From an uncultured Pseudomonadota bacterium (GTDB taxonomy: Bacteria; Pseudomonadota; Gammaproteobacteria; Burkholderiales; SG8-39): a stretch of DNA of 37,381 nucleotides. The stretch lies in assembly GCA_903895005.1 (NCBI GenBank), contig CAITSH010000494.1:1-37381 (forward strand), read 5' to 3'. Positions 31,368-37,381 of this stretch are shown here, in pieces. The position numbers were made by a program, and so were the translations under genes. The notes under the pieces were generated by a model, which saw only the letters and a program-made list of their open reading frames with translations, made no database searches and had not been told where the DNA came from. Within the stretch, counting starts at the first letter, position 1, and each line of letters begins with the position of its first letter.

Positions 31368-33751
31368 GCCACCCCCGCTTTTGCAGCCGACAGCGCGGCA
31401 AGAATGCGCCGCGGCGAAATCGGTGATTCGAGCATCTCGACGCCAAGGTCCTTGAGCGCGTCGTTGACGGCATTGGCAATGGCCGCCGGCGGCGCGATGG
31501 CCCCGCCCTCGCCTATGCCTTTTTGCCCGAAGACCGAAAGGGGCGAAGGCGTTTCCATGTGATCGAGGCGCGGCTCCGGCACCTCGGTCGGGCCGGGCAG
31601 CATGTAATCGGCGAGGGTCGATGCAAGCGGCTGGGCGTTTTCGTCATAGGGCATTTCTTCATAAAGCGCGGTGCCTATGCCCTGGGCGGTGCCGCCGTAC
31701 ACCTGTCCATCCACGACCATCGGGTTGATCAGCGTGCCGCCGTCCTCGACGATGACGTAATCGAGTATCTCGACATGGCCGATGGCCGTGTCGACGGCGA
31801 CCACCACCGCATGGCATGCGTAACTGAAGGTGCCGGTGTCCTTGACTGTCTTGTAGCCAGAGGTGGCCTCGAGGCCGGCCGGGTCGACGTCGGCGGGCAG
31901 CAGTTGCGGCTGGCGGTACCAGACATGCGCCAGCTGCTGCAGGCTCATGCTCTTGTCGGTGCCGGCGACACGCACTTCGCCGTCGGTGAATTCAAGGTCG
32001 GCGCCCGAGACTTCCATCACACGCGAGGCGATGTGGCGCAGGCGCTTCTCGATTTCGCGGCAGGCGGTGGCCACGGCGCCGCCCGACATCACGGCGCAGC
32101 GCGAACCCCAGGTGCCGGTGGAGTAAGGCGTAAGCGCCGTGTCGCCGTGAATCAGTCGCACACGACCCGGGTCTATGCCAAGCACTTCGTTGGCCACCTG
32201 CGCGAGCGTGGTCTCCATGCTCTGCCCGTGCGAGTGCGCGCCGATGCGAAGCTCAAGCACGCCATCGGGCGACAGCCGCGCCTGGCATTGCTCATGGCCG
32301 GGCACCATGGGCATGCCCCAGCCGTGATAGACCGAGGTGCCGTGCGCGCCCTGTTCGCAAAAAATCGACAGGCCGACGCCGATCTTGCGGCCGTCGGCTT
32401 CACCTGCGGCCTGGCGTGCGCGCCACTTCGGGATGTCTATCATCTTGACGGCACGGCGCAGTGCCTCGGGATAGTCGCCGCTGTCAAAATACTTGTTGGT
32501 GATGTTGGTGAAGGGCATCGCCTCGGGCGGCACCAGGTTGAGCATGCGCACTTCCCAGGGCTCGCGCTTGGCCTCGCGCGCGATGGCATCCATCACCAGC
32601 TCAAGGGCCATGCACACGCCGGTGCGCGCCACACCGCGGTACGGAAGGATCGGCGGCTTGTTGGTCGCCACCGAATAGGTGCGGCAGCGGAATTTTTCCA
32701 TGCGATAGGGGCCGGGCAGGATGGAGCCGACCTGCGCGCCCTCTAGGCATGCGGAAAACGGGTACGACGAATACGCGCCCGAATCAACCATGGCGTCGCA
32801 ATCGAGGGCGAGCAGGCGCCCGTCCTTGTCGGCGTAGCCGGTGATTTCGTAATAGTGCTCGCGGCAATTGGTGTTGGCCGAGAGCTGCTCATAGCGGTCT
32901 TCGATCCAGCGGATGGGTCGGCCGGTTTTCATCGCCAGCCAGGCAACGCAGACTTCCTCGGGCAGGAGGATTCCCTTGTAGCCGAATCCGCCGCCGACAT
33001 CGGGCGAAATCACGCGGATGCGCCCCTGGTCCATGCCCAGCGTTTCGGACAGGCCGGAGCGCACCACGTGCGGCATTTGCGCAGCGGTGTAGAGCGTGAG
33101 CTGGTCAAGGCGCCGGTCGTACCAGGCGAGCACGCCGCGCCCTTCTATGGGCGCCATGGACTGGCGCGCAGTGCGCACGGTGCGTGACACCTTGATGGCC
33201 GCACGCTGCTTGATTTCGGTTAGGTCGGCATCGACCAGTGTTTCGAGAAAGACGTTATCGCCCCATTGCTCGTGCACCAGCGCGCCGGGCTTCCTCACCG
33301 CGGCGACCATCTCGGAGACCGCCGGCAGCTGCTCGTAATCGACCTGCACCAGAGCGGCGAGGTCTTCGGCGTCGGCGCGCGTCGCGGCCACGCACATCGC
33401 CACCATCTCGCCGACCATGCGCACCTTGCCATGGGCCAGCACCGGTTGCGCCGAGGTCTTGAAGCCCTTGATACTGGAACTCGCCACGATGGGTGCGACG
33501 CCGGCTAGGTCGGCGTGGGTGAATACGTCGCCCTCAAAGCCGGCCGGCTTGGTGACGGCGCCAAGGCGCGCGTGTCCCAGCGGCGAGCGCAGGAACGCCA
33601 CCTCGCGCATGCCCTCCATGCGGATGTCGCCGACGTACTGGCCGCGGCCGCGCATGAAACGGTCGTCTTCCTTGCGTTCCAGGCTGGCGCCAACGCCCTT
33701 GGCCTTGGCCTTGCGCTCGGCGCCGGAAGCGGAGTTGGTATCAGTGCTCAT
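31364..33751 (-). CDS. Molybdenum hydroxylase large, Mo-cofactor subunit
   Basis: 795-aa catalytic subunit of the xanthine oxidase/CO dehydrogenase family. It opens ASLERKEDDRFMRGRGQYVGD, the usual start of the large-subunit substrate domain. Mo-cofactor loops are visible as ISPDVGGGFGYKG and the AHSHGQSMETTLAQ region. The active-site glutamate is in GQKGIGEGGAIAPP (about E748). The CO dehydrogenase loop (Cys-Ser-Phe-Arg) is absent; PYRGVARTGVCMALE takes its place, so a carbon-hydroxylating enzyme is expected rather than CO oxidation. The start ATG 33751 has a poor ribosome site; ATG 33766 is an alternative. No XdhC-type maturation gene is in the window. Confidence 0.95.
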   Translation of the reverse strand: MSTDTNSASGAERKAKAKGVGASLERKEDDRFMRGRGQYVGDIRMEGMREVAFLRSPLGHARLGAVTKPAGFEGDVFTHADLAGVAPIVASSSIKGFKTSAQPVLAHGKVRMVGEMVAMCVAATRADAEDLAALVQVDYEQLPAVSEMVAAVRKPGALVHEQWGDNVFLETLVDADLTEIKQRAAIKVSRTVRTARQSMAPIEGRGVLAWYDRRLDQLTLYTAAQMPHVVRSGLSETLGMDQGRIRVISPDVGGGFGYKGILLPEEVCVAWLAMKTGRPIRWIEDRYEQLSANTNCREHYYEITGYADKDGRLLALDCDAMVDSGAYSSYPFSACLEGAQVGSILPGPYRMEKFRCRTYSVATNKPPILPYRGVARTGVCMALELVMDAIAREAKREPWEVRMLNLVPPEAMPFTNITNKYFDSGDYPEALRRAVKMIDIPKWRARQAAGEADGRKIGVGLSIFCEQGAHGTSVYHGWGMPMVPGHEQCQARLSPDGVLELRIGAHSHGQSMETTLAQVANEVLGIDPGRVRLIHGDTALTPYSTGTWGSRCAVMSGGAVATACREIEKRLRHIASRVMEVSGADLEFTDGEVRVAGTDKSMSLQQLAHVWYRQPQLLPADVDPAGLEATSGYKTVKDTGTFSYACHAVVVAVDTAIGHVEILDYVIVEDGGTLINPMVVDGQVYGGTAQGIGTALYEEMPYDENAQPLASTLADYMLPGPTEVPEPRLDHMETPSPLSVFGQKGIGEGGAIAPPAAIANAVNDALKDLGVEMLESPISPRRILAALSAAKAGVA

Positions 33752-34123
33752 ACCGGATAAGCCCATAGGTTGTCAGATGATTGGTTGAACGAATTTTGAA
33801 CGGATTTTGAACAGGTGTTGCGGGGGCACAACGTTTACACGCACGGATAATAAAGGCAGAGCCGGACCCGGGCAGAGAAACAATCGGCGACAGCGGATTC
33901 AGCGAAGCCCGGCTTTACCGCCGCGGCAGCCCCACGCTCGCGGCAGACTGAACGCCACGCCGCTATCGACCGTAGAACCGACCGCGGAAATCTGCCGCAA
34001 CAAGTATGCCTGATGTTGTCGCGGCTCGCGACCGTTTGGTTCGTGTACGAACCGACATTGCCGCATGCGAGGCGGTTCCAAGCGCACAAAGCGTGCCGCC
34101 GCTGCGAAGCCCCGCATTGACGC
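33752..34123. promoter_or_regulatory. Upstream region of the molybdenum hydroxylase operon
   Basis: No gene seen. TTGAAC occurs three times at an exact 11-bp period (33785, 33796, 33807), on the minus strand GTTCAA repeats 30 to 60 bases before the large-subunit gene. Farther upstream is the dyad GGTTCGT-gt-ACGAACC (34038-34053). Both look like regulator-binding sites. Confidence 0.45.
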
Positions 34124-34645
34124 CTATTTCAGGCGCAATCGCGTGCGTCCGAGGTCGTTATAGGCATCCACGAGGCGGCGCAGGCTCTCCACGAACGCCT
34201 TGCGCTCGGCGGTCGGCAGTACCGCGATGGTGCGGTCGTGCGCGCGCTGCACGGCTTTTTCCATGGCGAGGGCCGTCCTGCGCCCGTCGCGCGTCAGCGT
34301 ACACAGCTTGGCACGGCTGTCTTCGGCGGACATTTTGCGGCCGATGAAGCCGCGTTCCTCGAGTCGGCGCAGCACATCGGTCGTGTTGGCGCGATCGATG
34401 CCCACTTCGGCAGCGAGGGAGACCTGGTCCGCCTCACCATGGTGCAACAGCGCCGTCATCAGGCTGTACTGCACCGGGGTAATGCCGAACGCTTCGCACT
34501 CCTCGGCGAAGAGGGAGGTATGTATCTGGTGAAGCCGCCGGATCAGGAATCCCGGCCGGCGCTTGAGGACTTCGCGTGCGGGCTTGCCGGCGCGCGGCGC
34601 CGTTGCAGACTTGGCTGCCGGGGGGAGGACTGGTTTTTGCTTCAT
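34124..34645 (-). CDS. MarR-family transcriptional regulator
   Basis: 173-aa dimeric winged-helix regulator; the family usually represses neighbouring genes until a phenolic or aromatic ligand binds. The DNA-binding region runs from about 53 to 118: GITPVQYSLMTALLHHGEADQVSLAAEVGIDRANTTDVLRRLEERGFI, then the wing IGRKMSAEDSRAKLCTLT. The ATG 34645 start (MKQKPVLPPAAK) is preferred over a reading from 34840 with 65 non-family residues. It is divergent from the amidohydrolase at 34964, with a TTAGT-N6-ACTAA dyad between them; the molybdenum hydroxylase operon lies behind it, so it may control either. Confidence 0.9.
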   Translation of the reverse strand: MKQKPVLPPAAKSATAPRAGKPAREVLKRRPGFLIRRLHQIHTSLFAEECEAFGITPVQYSLMTALLHHGEADQVSLAAEVGIDRANTTDVLRRLEERGFIGRKMSAEDSRAKLCTLTRDGRRTALAMEKAVQRAHDRTIAVLPTAERKAFVESLRRLVDAYNDLGRTRLRLK

Positions 34646-34785
34646 AGCTGGCAGGTGTGTTGGAATACCAAGTGTTACGGGTGTGTCCGGGCAACATTCT
34701 CGCACGGCTTGCGGCAAGACTGCTTGCGCCGGCGGGCGATGATCAGGGGGGAAACAGGGAGCGCACGAGAATTTCCTGCAGATTG

Positions 34786-34801
34786 TTAGTACAGCAACTA
34801 A
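34786..34801. promoter_or_regulatory. Candidate MarR operator
   Basis: TTAGTACAGCAACTAA has perfect 5-bp arms and a 6-bp centre and is AT-rich against a GC-rich background. It lies in the 318-bp region between the divergent MarR and amidohydrolase genes. No other coding content is supported in that region. Confidence 0.4.
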
Positions 34802-34963
34802 AATGCCGAAAACGAGGACGCTGCGAAACCGGCGGGGCAACCGTGGTCATCACCAATACGGTTCCGACGCAATCCCGGCGCGGTCCCGACACAGTTTCAA
34901 CACAGCTTAAACTCAGTCATCAGCACAACCATCAGGCAGCACTGACCAGCACTGGAGAACAGC

Positions 34964-36235
34964 ATGACACAGCAATTTGACACCATACTCCGCGGCGGCC
35001 GCGTCATCGATCCGGCACAAAACATCGACGCACAGCTCGATGTCGGCATCCACGACGGCAAGATCGCCGCGCTCGCAACCGGCCTCACGCCATCGGCCGG
35101 CACCACGGTGATCGACGTCAAGGACAAGCTCGTCCTGCCCGGCATGATCGACACCCATGCCCACGTCTACCAGTACGTCACCGGCACCTTCGGCCTCAAC
35201 CCCGACCTGGTGGGCGTGCGCTCGGGCGTAACCACGCTCATCGACCAGGGCGGCCCCAGCTGCATGACGCTGCCCGGATTCCGCAAGTTCATCGTCGAAC
35301 CGGCGAAGAGCCGCGTCGTCGCCTTCATTTCTTCCTACCTCGCCGGCGGCCTTGAAGGCCATCTCTACCCGGACCTCTACCAACCCTCCTGCCTCAACGT
35401 TGAGCACACGGTGCGCGTCGCCGCCGAAAACCCGGACATCGTCAAGGGCGTCAAGGCCCACGCCGAAATCGGCGGCGCATCGCGCTGGGGTGTCGAGGTG
35501 ATGAAACTGTCGGCCCAGATCGGCCGCGAAGCCAAGCTGCCGGTCTATGTGCACCTGGGCCAGTTGTGGCCGACCAAGGACCACATGGTGATGGACGCCG
35601 ACGAACTGGTGCGCCAGGTCGTTCCGCTCGTAAAAGCCGGCGACGTGCTCGCCCACCCCTTCACGCGCCACCCCGGCGGCTTCATCAACGCCGAAGGCAA
35701 GGTGCACCCCATCGTCTGGGAGGCGATCGAGCGCGGCGTGCGCGTCGACGTGGGCCACGGCTCGCATTTTTCGTTTGAGATGGCGCGCAAGGCCCTCGAG
35801 GCGGGCATCATTCCCTACACCCTTGGCGCCGACCTGCACGGCCTGAACGTGCGACCGCCCGAAGACAACGCATTTCGGATGAAAGAGTCCGACCGCCAGT
35901 CCAACCCCTTCTTCGGCGTCGCCGCCTTTGGCCTAACCCATGCCATGACGGAATTGCTGACCCTGGGCCTGCCGCTCAGTGAAGTGGTAAAGACGGTGAC
36001 CAGCAACGCGGCCGAGATGGTGCACATGTCCGACACCATCGGCTCCCTTGCGGTCGGCCGCGCGGCCGATGTCAGCGTGGTCGACATGCTCTCGGGCAAA
36101 TTCACGCTGCAGGACAACCTGCGCGTCAAGGTCACCGCCGAGAAGTACCTGGCGCCTTCCTTCTGCATGCTAGCCGGCAAGCGTTACGACGCCGACTCGC
36201 CCATCCTGCCCATGCCTATGGCCGAAGCGGCCTGA
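34964..36235 (+). CDS. Amidohydrolase/deacetylase-family metallohydrolase
   Basis: 423-aa dihydroorotase-like amidohydrolase with an intact binuclear site: H65 and H67 (MIDTHAH), K164 as the probable carbamylated bridging lysine (GVKAHAE), H197 (YVHLGQ), H231 (VLAHPF) and D290 (GADLHG). The flanking beta-sandwich is formed by the N-terminal ILRGGRVIDPAQNID and the C-terminal GSLAVGRAADVSVVD. ATG 34964 follows GGAGA by about five bases. It is divergent from the MarR gene; its last 20 bases overlap the convergent esterase gene. Hydrolysis of a cyclic amide, N-acyl amino acid or imide is plausible. In contrast to the pair at 15686-18487, every catalytic residue is present. Confidence 0.92.
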   Translation: MTQQFDTILRGGRVIDPAQNIDAQLDVGIHDGKIAALATGLTPSAGTTVIDVKDKLVLPGMIDTHAHVYQYVTGTFGLNPDLVGVRSGVTTLIDQGGPSCMTLPGFRKFIVEPAKSRVVAFISSYLAGGLEGHLYPDLYQPSCLNVEHTVRVAAENPDIVKGVKAHAEIGGASRWGVEVMKLSAQIGREAKLPVYVHLGQLWPTKDHMVMDADELVRQVVPLVKAGDVLAHPFTRHPGGFINAEGKVHPIVWEAIERGVRVDVGHGSHFSFEMARKALEAGIIPYTLGADLHGLNVRPPEDNAFRMKESDRQSNPFFGVAAFGLTHAMTELLTLGLPLSEVVKTVTSNAAEMVHMSDTIGSLAVGRAADVSVVDMLSGKFTLQDNLRVKVTAEKYLAPSFCMLAGKRYDADSPILPMPMAEAA

Positions 36236-37193
36236 CGCCTTCCCGCAGCCGCGCCAACTCGCGCGTGAAACACTGCGCCAGTCGGTAGATGGCGTGGTGC
36301 GACGCGGCGAGCGCGGCACCCATGGTGAGAAATCCGTGCACCATGCCCTCGAAACATTCGTAGGTGACGTCCACGCCGGCGGCGCGCAGCCGGTCGGCGT
36401 AGGCGCGCCCCTCGTCGAGAAGCGGGTCGAAGCCCGCAGTCACCACGTAGGCGGGCGGCAAGCCTGACACATCAGGCGCGCGCAGCGGTGAGGCGCGCCA
36501 GTCTGTAATATCGGCCTCCCCGCGCAGGTACTGGCCGCGAAACCACAGCATGTCCTCGCGCGTGAGCATGTAGCGCGAGGTGGCGGCGCGGTACGAGTCC
36601 GTGTCCATCGCCAGGTCGGTCACCGGGTACACCAGCAGTTGCATCACCAGAGAAGGTCCTCCCGTATCGCGCAGCGCAATCGCTGCGGCGGCGGCGATGT
36701 TGGCCCCGGCACTGTCGCCGGCGACGCCGATGCGAGCAGCATCGACACCCAGTTCGGGCGCATTAGCGGCGACCCAGCGCAGCGCTGCAACGCCATCCTC
36801 AAACGCGGCGGGAAATTTGTGCTCGGGCGCGAGTCGATAATCAACGGCGATGACCGCGCAGCACGCCGCATTGGCAAGCTGGCGGCAGATCACATCGTGC
36901 GTATCAAGATCGCCCAGAACCCAGCCGCCGCCGTGGAAATACACCAGGACCGGGGGCGTCTGGTCGTCGGCGATCCCGGCGCCACGCACCATGCGCAAGG
37001 CCAGCGGACCACCTGGGCCGGGCATGACCAGCTCACGCACTGCGGCAACCTCGGGGGCGGACGGGCGCAGCGGCGCGCGCGAACTACGGTACAGGGCGCG
37101 CGCCTCATCAGGGCTGAGCGATGCGCGCGCCGGGGGGGCCGTCTGCGCGGCCGCGTCGATCAAAGCGCGCACCTGCGGGTCGAGTTGCCTCAT
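36216..37193 (-). CDS. Alpha/beta hydrolase, HSL/acetyl esterase family
   Basis: 325-aa carboxylesterase or lipase of the hormone-sensitive lipase group. The oxyanion motif is HGGGW (87-91), the nucleophile S161 lies in GDSAGAN, and the triad is completed by D256 (GFDPLLDE) and H286 (GMVHGFL). ATG 37193 overlaps the end of a 19-codon ORF as ATGA. It is downstream of an MFS transporter gene, suggesting transport and ester hydrolysis of one compound. The stop lies inside the last codons of the convergent amidohydrolase gene, a 20-bp tail-to-tail overlap. Confidence 0.94.
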   Translation of the reverse strand: MRQLDPQVRALIDAAAQTAPPARASLSPDEARALYRSSRAPLRPSAPEVAAVRELVMPGPGGPLALRMVRGAGIADDQTPPVLVYFHGGGWVLGDLDTHDVICRQLANAACCAVIAVDYRLAPEHKFPAAFEDGVAALRWVAANAPELGVDAARIGVAGDSAGANIAAAAAIALRDTGGPSLVMQLLVYPVTDLAMDTDSYRAATSRYMLTREDMLWFRGQYLRGEADITDWRASPLRAPDVSGLPPAYVVTAGFDPLLDEGRAYADRLRAAGVDVTYECFEGMVHGFLTMGAALAASHHAIYRLAQCFTRELARLREGVRPLRP

Positions 37194-37249
37194 GAAGCTT
37201 TCAATTTCCTGACGCCGCAGCCTATCGCGCTCACGCCTAGCTCCATCAT
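37190..37249 (-). CDS. Possible 19-codon coupling ORF
   Basis: Encodes MMELGVSAIGCGVRKLKAS. Its ATG overlaps the MFS stop (ATGA, 37249-37246) and its stop overlaps the esterase start (ATGA, 37193-37190), so it bridges the two genes exactly. It could be a translational-coupling leader or a chance frame; no independent ribosome site is evident. Confidence 0.25.
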   Translation of the reverse strand: MMELGVSAIGCGVRKLKAS

Positions 37250-37381
37250 GCGGTCATCGCACGGCCGCGCCGCATCACCATCATCCAGAGCAAGCCGAGC
37301 ACCGCGACCGTGATAAAAGGCAGCGCAAGGTAGTTGATCGTGTTCCATCCGTTACGATCGAGCAGCAGCCCCGAGGAGATC
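37246..37381 (-). CDS. MFS-type transporter, C-terminal fragment (cut by window edge)
   Basis: The last 44 residues before a TGA at 37248-37246. They read as the final transmembrane helix and basic tail of a major facilitator or similar permease (LLLDRNGWNTINYLALPFI, then TVAVLGLLWMMVMRRGRAMTA). The 5' part lies outside the window. It is co-directional with the esterase, whose start is 52 bp downstream, so the two are probably one operon. The transporter family is inferred from a single helix and is only moderately sure. Confidence 0.6.
   Translation of the reverse strand, partial: ISSGLLLDRNGWNTINYLALPFITVAVLGLLWMMVMRRGRAMTA

Noticed and set aside
31364..33751. Carbon monoxide dehydrogenase (coxL).
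   Set aside because: The diagnostic Cys-Ser-Phe-Arg active-site loop is absent, so only the wider molybdenum hydroxylase family is supported.

Overview
The window looks like an accessory catabolic region of a GC-rich betaproteobacterium, most likely Burkholderiales. The basis is four orphan Bug-type (TctC-like) periplasmic binding proteins without TctA/TctB membrane partners, a HAAT (Liv-type) ABC transporter, and several aromatic or heterocycle oxidation enzymes. No rRNA, tRNA, integrase, transposase or CRISPR array was seen. All family calls were made by reading motifs; no database search was run.

Layout. (1) 105-2616, minus: an MhpA-like FAD aromatic hydroxylase followed by a two-domain VOC extradiol-dioxygenase-like protein. 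(2) 2983-6557, plus: a class II aldolase/adducin enzyme and a Bug protein, repeated as a second diverged pair. (3) 6612-11572, minus: Bug, short-chain dehydrogenase, TauD/TfdA dioxygenase and two paralogous Pht5-like (4,5-dihydroxyphthalate decarboxylase family) proteins. (4) 11856-13133, plus and divergent from block 3: a helix-turn-helix/citrate-synthase fusion whose catalytic residues are altered, probably the local regulator. (5) 13158-15592, minus: a molybdopterin oxidoreductase translationally coupled to a small three-helix membrane protein. (6) 15686-23303, plus: two tandem amidohydrolase paralogs with eroded active sites, then a complete HAAT transporter (livKHMGF-like) joined by ATGA overlaps, with a 16-bp perfect hairpin between the binding-protein and permease genes. 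(7) 23533-25548: small hypothetical membrane or exported proteins among low-information spacers. (8) 25720-29813, minus: a second LivK-like binding protein closely similar to the first, a PhyH dioxygenase, an NMT1-like protein without signal peptide, and a Bug protein. (9) 30067-33751, minus: a three-subunit molybdenum hydroxylase (2Fe-2S, FAD and Mo subunits), each junction an ATGA overlap. (10) 34124-37381: a MarR regulator, a divergent intact amidohydrolase, a convergent HSL-type esterase, and the C-terminus of an MFS transporter at the edge.

How it may work together: the region pairs periplasmic ligand capture (four Bug proteins, two LivK-like proteins, one ABC transporter, one MFS) with oxygenases, molybdenum hydroxylases, decarboxylase-like and hydrolase enzymes. 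This suits uptake and stepwise oxidation, hydrolysis or decarboxylation of aromatic or N-heterocyclic acids. No substrate can be assigned from sequence alone.

The most unusual items are the amidohydrolase pair, the DNA-binding citrate-synthase-like protein with its coupled five-codon leader, and two families of dispersed palindromic repeats (a 69-bp element in two copies and a ~33-bp hairpin in at least four).
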